NCBI GenBank assembly: GCA_020051695.1
Contig: JAGVQM010000042.1
Span: forward strand, 121,139 to 185,138
Reading direction: 5' to 3'
DNA: 64,000 nt
From: Candidatus Zixiibacteriota bacterium
GTDB taxonomy: Bacteria; Zixibacteria; MSB-5A5; WJJR01; JAJRUJ01
Shown here one piece after another: positions 37,679 through 46,189 of the stretch. Within the stretch, counting starts at the first letter, position 1. Each line of letters begins with the position of its first letter. The notes below the pieces were generated by a model. That model saw nothing but the letters and a program-made list of their open reading frames with translations, did not search any database and had not been told where the DNA came from. A program made the position numbers and the translations under genes.

Positions 37679-38421
37679 CGGTTGGCCTCGGGTTGGTGGG
37701 GGTAATGGCATTCCCAGCACAGGTAACCCTCGCCATGGGTCGCCAATTCGATTCGCGGGATCTCCGGTGCGCTATCTGCATTGGAGGCATGACATTGGCC
37801 GCATTTTTCGCGAGTGGAAGGTTTCAGCGCGCGGACCATGACCGGGTCCACAAGATGCTCCGCCGGAAGGTCATGACATGTCGTGCAGGATAGACTCGCG
37901 TGGTGTGAGACGGCTTTTTCGTTGACGATCTGCCGGTGGCAGGCAGCGCATTCCTCCGGCGCGTGGGGAAGTTCCGGATGATGCGGTTGATGACAGGTCA
38001 TGCATGGTTGCCGGGGATTGTGCAGCTCGGGAATAATCTGCGGGAAGCCGGTCGGGCGCGTCGGGTTGTACCCATGGCACAGCGTGCAATGCTCCCTGTT
38101 GCGCGGCACCTCGGGGGCATATTCGTCGGGTGCCTCAATGTGTGCGGCCGCCGGTCCATGGCAGGCCTCGCAGGCAACCCCGCGATGATTAGACTGTTGT
38201 TTAAGTTCGTACACATCGTCATGGCACTCAGCACACGCCTGATGACCGGCGTAGGCGATGTCCAGCGCGGCGACATCATCGACCGCCAGTGCACGGTAAT
38301 GCCCATATTCGCCAAAGGTTTCCGGCAGCAGCACCAGTCGCATAATCACCAGTGCGGCGACCGCCAGGGCCAGCAGGAATGCCAGGGGGATCAACTGCTG
38401 GGGGATTTTCTTTACTTTCAC
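37675..38421 (-). CDS. Membrane-anchored octahaem cytochrome c
   Basis: 248 residues with one N-terminal membrane helix (about 8-32) and eight CXXCH motifs (CAECH, CEACH, CTLCH, CMTCH, CAACH, CTTCH, CGQCH, CWECH). I do not see the lysine-ligated haem of NrfA or OTR enzymes, so it is probably an electron carrier rather than a reductase. First gene of the cytochrome-FeS-NrfD set, reminiscent of the Cbc and Qrc inner-membrane complexes. Confidence 0.88.
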   Translation of the reverse strand: MKVKKIPQQLIPLAFLLALAVAALVIMRLVLLPETFGEYGHYRALAVDDVAALDIAYAGHQACAECHDDVYELKQQSNHRGVACEACHGPAAAHIEAPDEYAPEVPRNREHCTLCHGYNPTRPTGFPQIIPELHNPRQPCMTCHQPHHPELPHAPEECAACHRQIVNEKAVSHHASLSCTTCHDLPAEHLVDPVMVRALKPSTREKCGQCHASNADSAPEIPRIELATHGEGYLCWECHYPHQPEANR

Positions 38422-38461
38422 TCAATCCCTTTCGAATGCGCGCTTTTGTCCCGCCGGCTTC

Positions 38462-38490
38462 TATCAAGCACTATTGTTTTGAAAAGTCAA
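38462..38490 (-). promoter_or_regulatory. Possible promoter of the octahaem-FeS-NrfD operon
   Basis: Minus strand: -35 TTGACT (38485-38490), 17-bp spacer, weak -10 TTGATA (38462-38467). The 165-bp gap to the upstream gene also suggests separate transcription. Confidence 0.35.
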
Positions 38491-38586
38491 TAAAAATTAT
38501 CCTCTAAGCAGAGAACCGACCGTACGTGAAGATGGGGCGGCAGGGGAAATGAAACAAGTGCGGATGATGCGCCGGGGCTTGGCCGT

Positions 38587-41400
38587 TTAGCGATAGCCGA
38601 ACACTTCCGCCCAGATAATCAGCAGAACCAGCGACAGGCCCAAAAACAGGGCGAGGGAGCCGAAGATTTTGGCCCCGGTCACCATCGGTTCGGGCATGGG
38701 CTCGATCAGATATTTTTTCAACTGCCGCGTTTTCATCAGCTCGCGGTATTCCTCCGGCCGGTCGTGCATGAACTCTTCCACCGGCATGCGGCCGGTGAAG
38801 ATGACCGTGTCCATCGGAAATTTGTCCGGGCGGAAGTGAGTGTTGAAAAAGTGCACGGTAAAGATGAACCCCGCGGCCAGCAGCGCCTCATCCGAATGCA
38901 CAATGGTGGCTACATTAATAATCCAGCCGGGCAGAAACCGCGTAAAAAATTCCGGGAACCAGAGCATCAAGCCGGTGGAACCGATGATGACCACACCCCA
39001 GAAGACCGCGAAGTAGTCGAACTTTTCCCAATAGGTCCAGCGCCCGTATGCGGGGCGCGGACCCAGCCCGAGAAACCATTTAATGCTGCCTTTCAGGTCC
39101 TGCCAATCCTTACTATTGGGCAGCATTGAATTTTTATGGAGGAGAAACTCTTTCCACGAAATTCCCGAGCGACGCCTGGTGGCCCGCAGGTCAAGCAGGT
39201 GAGTGGCGAAATAGAAAAAGGTGATCACCGCGCAGATTCGGTGAACAAACCCGGCAGATTCAAAACCGCCCAGCAGGGCCGAAAGCCATTGTGCCCACCC
39301 GAGATAGGAAAACTTCAAGGTCATGCCGGTGATCGCCAGCCCCAGGAAACTGATGACGACCAGCACATGCAGTTGCCGCTGCCGTCGGGTAAACCGCCGG
39401 TAGACCAGGCGCTGCGGCCGCTGCCGCATTTTCTTGTGTTTTTTCATCATCTGGAATGAACGGGGCAGCCACATGATTGTATGTGTCCCGGCCACTGCCA
39501 GCGTGACCATCAGCAGCCCGCTCATAAACCAGAACGTATAGAACAGAATGGGGTACTTATCTTTGTCGTGATGCGTAGCGTGCGTTAAATAACCGGCGAA
39601 GCGGCGGTTGGAACCCTCATGACATTTCCCGCATGTTGCGACAATATTATCGCGGGACAAGTGCGAGTCCGGGTCATAGGTGGGCAGAATATCGTGCGCC
39701 CCGTGGCAGTCGTGACATTTGGCGGCCGCAGCAAACCCCAGCTTGGAGACTTTGCCGTGGAATGTCTCGAAATACGATGCGGTCACTTCTTCGTGACAGC
39801 GGCCGCATTGGCCGGTGATCTGCGCGGTGAACCCGGCATCACCGGTGCTGGAAATGGCATGATCCGAATGACAGTCGTTGCAGACAGGCAACGGATCGGT
39901 TGAATGCGAAACGCCCGGAGAGTGGATGCTCCGGGAATATTGTTCGTAAATGCCTTTATGGCATTCGGCGCACGTCTGGGGAATGTTCTTGCGGTAAATA
40001 CTCGACGCCGGGTCATCCGCGGGCAGCACATGGTGCGGGGTATGACAATCAGTGCACATCGCCGTGACCACCAGACCGCTTTCCAGCAGCCCTTTGCCGT
40101 GGACACTCATCGAGTATACATCAAGGATATTATGCTGATTTCCCGTATAACGCGCGGCCGCCGGCTTACCCTCACGGTGACAGTTGCCGCACAGTTGAGG
40201 CACATTGATCGGGTAGGTCGGTGATTGGGGGTCGCGGTGATCAGTGGTGTAATGGACACCGTGGCAATCATTGCAGGCCGGCGCGTCGGGATCGCCCCGT
40301 TCGGCCAGTCTGCCATGAACGCTCTCCGCATGGGTCGCCACGACGGCGGCATGGCAGATCGAGCAATCAACGTCGCGGCGAATGGTGCTACACGGCCGTT
40401 CGTGAGGGGAGGGCGTGGCGCCGGTATGGCATTGGGCGCATGAGACACCCTCGCGGCGATGGACGCCGTTTTTTACCAGTAGCGAATCAACGTACAACGA
40501 GACCGTATCGGCGCCGCGGACGGCCGTCAAATCCTGGCGGCCATGGCATTCCAGGCACTCCCGGTCGGCGATTCCCTCCTCGTAATACAGTTTTCGCACT
40601 TTGTGCGGTTCATGGCAGTCGATACAGACCGGGATTTTGTTGGGTTCTGTTTCCCATAGTTCCCCGCGAATTACTTTCTTGTGCACCGTCTCGATCCGCC
40701 CGTGGCATTTCGCGCAGGTTTGGGGCACATTCGCCCGATAGATTGTCGAGCGGGGATCGGTGTGGGGCAGCACATTATGCGCCGTATGGCAATCGGAACA
40801 CACGGCAGTCACGGTCAGCCCTTGTTTATAGAGCCCTTCGCCGTGGATGCTGAACGAGTAATGGGTCAGGATCGAATCCTGGGGGATGTCATACGTCTGC
40901 GTGACCGCCGTGCCCTCTTTGTGGCACCGGCCGCACATGAAGGGGATGTTGAACTTGGTGACCCGGGAGGAGTCATCGGTGGCCGGCAGAATATCGTGCA
41001 CCCCGTGGCAGTCCCGGCAGCGCGGGGCCAGTTTTTCGCCGGCATGTGCCAGCAGCCCGTGAAGACTGTTATCATAGACCTCGGCGATATCGTCGTGGCA
41101 GGTACCGCACTCGACGCGTTCCAGCGGCACATCATGAGGCAATTCAACGCCCTCAAGGTCGGCATGGCAGGTAACACAGGTCAGCTCGCCATGGACCGAA
41201 CGGGCGAATACTTCCGGGCCGACGAACACCGAAATTACCCCGCCGTCGCGCTCTCCCGTCAGGTCGGGGTCTTCATGGCACGTCAGGCAATCACTATTAT
41301 CCTGAGCCGCGGCAAATTTCGGCGCCGCCGCAAGGCACACCAGTGCCGTGCACCACAAACAAAACAGGACCGTTCGCATCGCGTTATTGCATCTCATCAT
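38587..41400 (-). CDS. CbcL-like giant: 19-haem cytochrome c fused to a b-type cytochrome membrane domain
   Basis: 937 residues. After a signal peptide (1-32) come 19 CXXCH motifs over residues about 38-605, many in a repeated unit of CXXCH, then HG-x-HD-I-L-P or similar, then NIP-x-[TM]C-x-x-CH. From about residue 625 the chain has several membrane helices with spaced His ([44 protein letters not shown]), as in the FdnI/HydC di-haem b cytochromes. Geobacter CbcL, an inner-membrane quinol oxidase for extracellular respiration, has the same order but fewer c haems (family knowledge). The start may be ATG 41400 or ATG 41379; the former overlaps the upstream gene by 17 bp. Confidence 0.9.
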   Translation of the reverse strand: MMRCNNAMRTVLFCLWCTALVCLAAAPKFAAAQDNSDCLTCHEDPDLTGERDGGVISVFVGPEVFARSVHGELTCVTCHADLEGVELPHDVPLERVECGTCHDDIAEVYDNSLHGLLAHAGEKLAPRCRDCHGVHDILPATDDSSRVTKFNIPFMCGRCHKEGTAVTQTYDIPQDSILTHYSFSIHGEGLYKQGLTVTAVCSDCHTAHNVLPHTDPRSTIYRANVPQTCAKCHGRIETVHKKVIRGELWETEPNKIPVCIDCHEPHKVRKLYYEEGIADRECLECHGRQDLTAVRGADTVSLYVDSLLVKNGVHRREGVSCAQCHTGATPSPHERPCSTIRRDVDCSICHAAVVATHAESVHGRLAERGDPDAPACNDCHGVHYTTDHRDPQSPTYPINVPQLCGNCHREGKPAAARYTGNQHNILDVYSMSVHGKGLLESGLVVTAMCTDCHTPHHVLPADDPASSIYRKNIPQTCAECHKGIYEQYSRSIHSPGVSHSTDPLPVCNDCHSDHAISSTGDAGFTAQITGQCGRCHEEVTASYFETFHGKVSKLGFAAAAKCHDCHGAHDILPTYDPDSHLSRDNIVATCGKCHEGSNRRFAGYLTHATHHDKDKYPILFYTFWFMSGLLMVTLAVAGTHTIMWLPRSFQMMKKHKKMRQRPQRLVYRRFTRRQRQLHVLVVISFLGLAITGMTLKFSYLGWAQWLSALLGGFESAGFVHRICAVITFFYFATHLLDLRATRRRSGISWKEFLLHKNSMLPNSKDWQDLKGSIKWFLGLGPRPAYGRWTYWEKFDYFAVFWGVVIIGSTGLMLWFPEFFTRFLPGWIINVATIVHSDEALLAAGFIFTVHFFNTHFRPDKFPMDTVIFTGRMPVEEFMHDRPEEYRELMKTRQLKKYLIEPMPEPMVTGAKIFGSLALFLGLSLVLLIIWAEVFGYR

Positions 41401-43432
41401 CGGCTGTATGATGAGGGGGCAGCGGTGGGTTAGGCAAGTGTTTTTCCCGGAGCATCGGGTCTTGCGGATGTTCGTGACGATACATCCACTCGGGCATCCT
41501 GCCGGTCAGCCAGGACGGGTTCATCGGGTAGACTGCGGGGTTAAAGACTGTCGAATATAAGTGCCAGATGATAATGGCCAGCGTTGCCAGCCAGGCCTCA
41601 TAATAGTGGGCCACCAGCATCACATCCAGGAACCCCTTGGGGAACCATTGCGCCGCAAGATTATCGAACCACAGGAACAACCCGGTAAGGATCATAATCA
41701 CCGAACCCCAGACCAGGGCCCAGTATTCGGCTTTTTCCACATAACTGAACCGGCGAAATTCCGGCCGTTGCGCCTGCCTGCCGACGTTGTACGCGATCAT
41801 CTGTAGGAATTGGCGAAAATCCTCTTTGACCGGCCAGATGTCCCGCAAGAACCGCCGGCCGTTTGCCGTAAGGAGAAAGACCAGGTGCCAGATCGTAGTC
41901 AAACTGAACAGTACTGCCGAGACGCGATGAATGGTCCCGCGTACCGGAAACCCGCCTTCCCAGCCGAACAGCAGTCTGACCCACCAAGCATCGCTGAAGC
42001 GCAGGGCGAAGCCGCTGATGACCAGGGAGATGAAGGTTATCATTAATGCGGTATGCTGCCACAATTCATTGCGTTTCATGCGGGTAATTTGCACTTCCAG
42101 CATTACCAGTCTGATCTGTTTGCGCAAATCAAACAGCCAGTGGATAATCATCGTGCCGATGATGATGAAAATCGCGGCCAGGTAGATCTGGCGTACAATG
42201 TTGGCCACCGGGGTCTGGGTGACTCCGGGGGTGCTGTGGATCGGCGCCGTGGCCAGGGCCAGGGAAATTCCCGGGTGACAGCTGCCGCAGGTTCCCTGCA
42301 GGTTGTCATGATGAATGGACGAGGTGGAGTCGGTATGCGGCAAGATGCGGTGCGCACCGTGGCAGGACGCACAATTGGCCACGGTGACATCTCCGGCCCG
42401 GCTTTTGAGTCCATGATAGGTATCAATAAAAGTCTGTAAGCGTCCGGTGGGAATGCCGTATTTTTCATTCAAGCGCGCCGATTCGTGGCAGGGGGAACAC
42501 GTTGCCTCGGCGACCCGCGTGGGCGAGACCGGTGACCGCGGATCGTCCGCGCGCAAAATCCCGTGTTCTCCGTGGCAGTCGGTGCAGACCGGCGAATCGG
42601 TTTCGCCCCGCAAGGCCAGCTTCCCGTGAATGCCCTCGTAGTAGTCCTCTTCGATCTGAGCATGGCATTTGCCGCACGTCCGCGGGATATTAAAATGGTT
42701 GATCGGCGAATCCGGCATCCCCGGCGGGCAAATCCGGTGGGAGTTGCCGCCGGTGGCATGGCAATCGTTGCAGGCCGCCGCTGAATATTTGCCGTCACGG
42801 GAGGCCTGCCCGTGGACACTGCTGCGGAACACGGCGACAGCGTTGTCGTACAGGATTTCATGTTTGGCCGTCAGGTCGATATCTTCATGGCACCGGCCGC
42901 AGGTCTGCGGCAGATTCAGTGGGTGGACCTGCGACAGCGGATTGTCGATCGGCAGGATGTCGTGCGCCCCGTGGCAGTCAACACAGGCCGGTGTATCGTC
43001 GCCTGTTCCAACACTAAGCCGCCCGTGACATTCGTATTCTTCAGCGGCCCCCACATGACATGCGCCGCATGCTACCGCTGCGACTTCCTCTTCGTGGGGT
43101 AGCTCTTTGATTGCCGCATGGCAATCCAGACATTCGAATTCGTTATGGACCGAGTTGGCGAGTTCACCGTTGTATGTCCGCTGGTCATCATCAAAGACAG
43201 TCTCATGGCATTCCAGACAGTCGGCCGATGCCGGAGTTGCCGGCTGGGCTGCCACCGACAGCGGCACCAAAACGACGATCCCAAGACTCAGAACGCGGAT
43301 GAATGTCCCAGACAAAAATGCGTGTAGTGCCGTCAGCACAAGGCGAAAAAGATTCCGCTTTATTGACAACGATTGACGAATACCCTGCCGAAAGGGACAC
43401 GTTGCAGAATTCCCGGCGGCCGAACTCATCAT
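41384..43432 (-). CDS. CbcL-like protein: 11-haem cytochrome c fused to a b-type cytochrome membrane domain
   Basis: 682 residues. Eleven CXXCH motifs lie between residues about 72 and 390 (CLECH, CLDCH, CGACH, CVDCH, CGRCH, CNDCH, CGKCH, CTDCH, CSPCH, CASCH, CGSCH). A membrane domain from about residue 420 carries spaced His in helices (HWLFDLRKQ, HRVSAVLFSLTTIWHLVF, AHYYEAWLATLAIIIWHLY). It is a shorter paralogue of the gene that follows it. The exact start is uncertain: the signal peptide seems to begin near residue 25, and a TTG there is possible. Confidence 0.88.
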   Translation of the reverse strand: MMSSAAGNSATCPFRQGIRQSLSIKRNLFRLVLTALHAFLSGTFIRVLSLGIVVLVPLSVAAQPATPASADCLECHETVFDDDQRTYNGELANSVHNEFECLDCHAAIKELPHEEEVAAVACGACHVGAAEEYECHGRLSVGTGDDTPACVDCHGAHDILPIDNPLSQVHPLNLPQTCGRCHEDIDLTAKHEILYDNAVAVFRSSVHGQASRDGKYSAAACNDCHATGGNSHRICPPGMPDSPINHFNIPRTCGKCHAQIEEDYYEGIHGKLALRGETDSPVCTDCHGEHGILRADDPRSPVSPTRVAEATCSPCHESARLNEKYGIPTGRLQTFIDTYHGLKSRAGDVTVANCASCHGAHRILPHTDSTSSIHHDNLQGTCGSCHPGISLALATAPIHSTPGVTQTPVANIVRQIYLAAIFIIIGTMIIHWLFDLRKQIRLVMLEVQITRMKRNELWQHTALMITFISLVISGFALRFSDAWWVRLLFGWEGGFPVRGTIHRVSAVLFSLTTIWHLVFLLTANGRRFLRDIWPVKEDFRQFLQMIAYNVGRQAQRPEFRRFSYVEKAEYWALVWGSVIMILTGLFLWFDNLAAQWFPKGFLDVMLVAHYYEAWLATLAIIIWHLYSTVFNPAVYPMNPSWLTGRMPEWMYRHEHPQDPMLREKHLPNPPLPPHHTADDEMQ

Positions 43433-43832
43433 GGGTTATCGCATATCAAGTTTGTGACCCAATCGGGTTATTCATATTTTTCACAATAAATATAACTCCT
43501 GGAGCATATTGGAACAAATTCTTAGTGGCGGTTGCTACAGGTATTTTGTTGAATATTGATAAAGCAATCTTCTTACTTGGTTTTATCTTCGACTGTCAGG
43601 GTTACTGCAGTGGTTTTGATCAACCAAGTAACCTTTAATATGTTAAAGAGTTGTTGGGCGGAAACTGGTCATTCCCGGAATCAATGCTATATTTCCGAAT
43701 CTCGATTTTTGGCAGGCCGCTTTCGCTTTGCCAGTGGGCGTCGCCGGCTAGACCGAACATAAATGAAGGAGAAGTAGGTGCAGCAAACGGGGGATGTAAC
43801 GAGATCGGCGCCGGGAATCGCGAAAGCCCGGA
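43433..43832. other. AT-rich intergenic region between the CbcL-like operon and the aspartase gene
   Basis: 400 bp with no supported gene on either strand. It is visibly richer in A and T than the flanks and holds a candidate promoter for the CbcL-like pair (43489-43517). A CTTGGTT/AACCAAG inverted repeat (near 43578 and 43621) has a long loop and no clear meaning. Confidence 0.5.
43489..43517 (-). promoter_or_regulatory. Possible promoter of the CbcL-like operon
   Basis: Minus strand: -35 TTGTTC (43512-43517), 17-bp spacer, -10 TATATT (43489-43494). The -10 is good, the -35 weak. The leader would be about 50 bases. Confidence 0.35.
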
Positions 43833-45233
43833 TCAGAGACCGGGGATCCCCGGTTCAGTCAGCCGGGCCGGATCGAGGATATTTTTCAGTTGGTCGGCAG
43901 TCAGGTAACCTTTTTCCAAAACGACAGCGGTGATCGAGCGGCCGGTACGGTGGGATTCCCTGGCCACCTCGGCGGCTTTTTCGTACCCGATAATCGGGTT
44001 TAAGGCCGTGGCCAGCCCCAGTGTTTTTTCGAGAAAGTACTGTGTGCTTGCTGTATTGGCGGTGATCCCGGCCAGACTACGCGCAGCAAAGGCCGCCACG
44101 CCCCCGGTGAGCACTTTCAACTGTTCGCCGACAGCATAGGCCACCAGCGGCATCATTACATTCAATTCCAGTTGTCCTGCAGCCGCGGCCCAGGCGACCG
44201 ATTCATGGAAGCCGATCACCGAAAAACATACCATGTTCAGCATCTCGGCCATCACCGGATTAACTTTGCCCGGCATAATCGACGATCCGGGCTGGACCGG
44301 GGGCAGAGTGATTTCGTTAAGCCCAGTAGTCGGCCCGGAGGCCAGCAGCCGCAAATCGTTCATGATCCGGGACAGCTCCAGCGCCAAATTGCGCAGCGCC
44401 GCAGAAAAATCCAGCAAAGGACCGAGTGATTGCATGGCCCAGAAATAGTCGTTAGTCTGCTTTAACGGAAAGCCCGTGATTTCCGTCAGCGCGGCCGTGA
44501 CCCGTGACCGGTACTCCGGATGAGTATTCAGTCCTGTTCCGGTGGCGCTGCCGCCGAGGCCGATTTCCAGCAGCGCTTCGCGCGCCATGACGATATTCGC
44601 CCGGGCGCGGGTCAGGGCTTCGGCATACGCCCCGAATTCCTGTCCCAGCCGGACCGGCGTGGCGTCCTGCAAATGTGTCCGCCCGGATTTGAGGATCTGC
44701 GCAAATTCGGTTGCCTTATTGCGGAATCCCTGTGCCAATTGCGCCAACGCCGACAACAGCGGCAGACTGTCGCGCAGGAAATACAGCCGCAGCGACGTCG
44801 GAATCACGTCGTTTGTCGACTGGGCCATATTGACATGGTCATTGGGATGGATGATCTGATATGCTCCGCGATTGCGACCTAATATTTCCAAAGCCCGGTT
44901 GGCAATGACCTCATTGAGGTTCATGTTGTGGCTGGTACCCGCCCCGGCCTGATACACATCGACAACAAACTGTTCGGTCAGCGTGCCTTCCATGACCTCA
45001 CCGGCGGCCCGGATGATAGCCGCGGCGTGTTCGGCGGGGAGCCGGCCCAGGTCCCGATGGACTGCTGCCGCCGCGCGTTTAATGGCGGCGCCCGCCCAGA
45101 TATATCCGAATGCCGGCTTGTGGCCGCTGATTGGGAAATTCCCGACGGCCCGCTGGGTCTGTGCTCCCCAGTATGCCTCGGCCGGGACTTCGACTTCGCC
45201 CAGCGTGTCTTTTTCCACTCGCGTTATTGCCAT
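43833..45233 (-). CDS. aspA: Aspartase/fumarase-superfamily lyase, probably aspartate ammonia-lyase
   Basis: 466 residues from ATG 45233, which follows GAGG at suitable spacing. The superfamily signature GSSIMPGKVNP is at 316-326, and a GRTHLQDATP segment forms the substrate site. Aspartase-like features are GLNEI before the signature, AEMLNMVCF after it, and QLELNVMMP. Fumarase-like features are GTGLNTHPEY and Gly rather than Ala in the signature. I favour aspartase (L-aspartate to fumarate and ammonia), but fumarase cannot be excluded. Confidence 0.82.
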   Translation of the reverse strand: MAITRVEKDTLGEVEVPAEAYWGAQTQRAVGNFPISGHKPAFGYIWAGAAIKRAAAAVHRDLGRLPAEHAAAIIRAAGEVMEGTLTEQFVVDVYQAGAGTSHNMNLNEVIANRALEILGRNRGAYQIIHPNDHVNMAQSTNDVIPTSLRLYFLRDSLPLLSALAQLAQGFRNKATEFAQILKSGRTHLQDATPVRLGQEFGAYAEALTRARANIVMAREALLEIGLGGSATGTGLNTHPEYRSRVTAALTEITGFPLKQTNDYFWAMQSLGPLLDFSAALRNLALELSRIMNDLRLLASGPTTGLNEITLPPVQPGSSIMPGKVNPVMAEMLNMVCFSVIGFHESVAWAAAAGQLELNVMMPLVAYAVGEQLKVLTGGVAAFAARSLAGITANTASTQYFLEKTLGLATALNPIIGYEKAAEVARESHRTGRSITAVVLEKGYLTADQLKNILDPARLTEPGIPGL

Positions 45234-45280
45234 CTGTTTCCTCGAGGTCCCCCGCTGTCTCAAAATCAGAACTGTAGTAA

Positions 45281-46012
45281 TTATAACTCTTTGACCGCCG
45301 AGGTCAATTCCAACATGGCCTTTTTTCCATCATTGAAAAACATCAGGGTGTTTGCGGCGGCAAACAGGGGATTGGGAATGCCGGCAAATCCCGGCGAGAG
45401 ACTCCGTTTGATAACCACCACTGTCCGCGCCCGGTTCACATCGATAATCGGCATCCCGGCAATCGGGCTGCCCGGGTCGGTACGGGCCACCGGATTAACC
45501 ACGTCGTTGGCCCCGATCACGATAGCCACGTAAACTGTCTCCATCGTCGGATTGATATGATCCATTTCCACCAGCTTGTCATAGGGGACGTTGGCTTCGG
45601 CAAGCAGGACGTTCATATGTCCCGGCATCCGTCCGGCCACCGGATGAATGGCGTATTCAACTGCAGCGCCTCGTGCTTCCAGCAGGTTCGCCAGGTCGCG
45701 CACGGCATGCTGCGATCGGGAGACCGCCATACCATAGCCGGGCACAATCACCACGCGCCGCGCGTTTTCCAGCAGCAGGGCGATTTCTTCGGCCGAGACC
45801 GCCTTGACGGTTTTGTATACCTCGTCGGCGTCCGGGGTCGCGGAGGTCGGCTCCATCGTGCCGAACAGCACGTTGGTCAGCGAGCGGTTCATCGCCTTGC
45901 ACATGATCTTGGTCAGGATGATGCCGGAAGCGCCGACCAATGAACCGGCGATGATCAGCACGTTGTTATCGATCACGAAACCCGTGGCTGCCGCCGCCCA
46001 GTCTGTGTCCAT
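45281..46012 (-). CDS. pntB: 5'-truncated NAD(P) transhydrogenase beta subunit (NADP-binding domain III plus last membrane helix)
   Basis: 243 residues that match the C-terminal half of PntB: a final helix segment (NNVLIIAGSLVGASGIILTK), CKAMNRSLTNVLFG, then the NADP(H)-binding domain with VPGYGMAVSRSQ, HPVAGRMPGHMNVLLAEA and GANDVVNPVA. Normal PntB is about 460 residues with eight or more helices, and no pntA or missing part is nearby; the region upstream belongs to a divergent regulator. ATG 46012 has a weak AGGG upstream. A remnant or an orphan domain III are both possible. Confidence 0.85.
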   Translation of the reverse strand: MDTDWAAAATGFVIDNNVLIIAGSLVGASGIILTKIMCKAMNRSLTNVLFGTMEPTSATPDADEVYKTVKAVSAEEIALLLENARRVVIVPGYGMAVSRSQHAVRDLANLLEARGAAVEYAIHPVAGRMPGHMNVLLAEANVPYDKLVEMDHINPTMETVYVAIVIGANDVVNPVARTDPGSPIAGMPIIDVNRARTVVVIKRSLSPGFAGIPNPLFAAANTLMFFNDGKKAMLELTSAVKEL

Positions 46013-46108
46013 AAGTTAACCCTGCACCCTCTCAAACCAGCCCGAAAGTGGGTGGTTAAATTATGAAGCTGGTAAGATAATCGCGAAGTTTTACGGTTTG
46101 TCTGCAAA

Positions 46109-46150
46109 TGAGACATGTCTCGCAACGTATGATAAGACACATGTGAGACA
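46109..46150. promoter_or_regulatory. Candidate binding sites of the sigma-54 activator in its own upstream region
   Basis: A perfect 12-bp palindrome GAGACATGTCTC (46110-46121) and a TGAGACA half-site (46144-46150), sharing the TGTCTCA/TGAGACA element found as a full inverted repeat at 48371-48388. They suggest autoregulation. Confidence 0.55.
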
Positions 46151-46189
46151 CTTTTGCCTGATAGAGAACGAATCTGGGGAAGTGTATTA

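Noticed and set aside
43838..43856. Perfect 16-bp palindrome ACCGGGGATCCCCGGT
   Set aside because: Lies inside the last codons of the aspartase gene, has no T-tract and encodes a normal C-terminus.
45256..45262. TGTCTCA half-site between pntB and aspA
   Set aside because: A single 7-base match with no partner half and no -24/-12 element nearby; may be chance.
46135..46160. Possible -24/-12 promoter just upstream of the activator (GAGACACTTTTGCC)
   Set aside because: The TTTTGC resembles a -12 element, but the GG needed ten bases upstream is TG, so it fails the strict spacing test.
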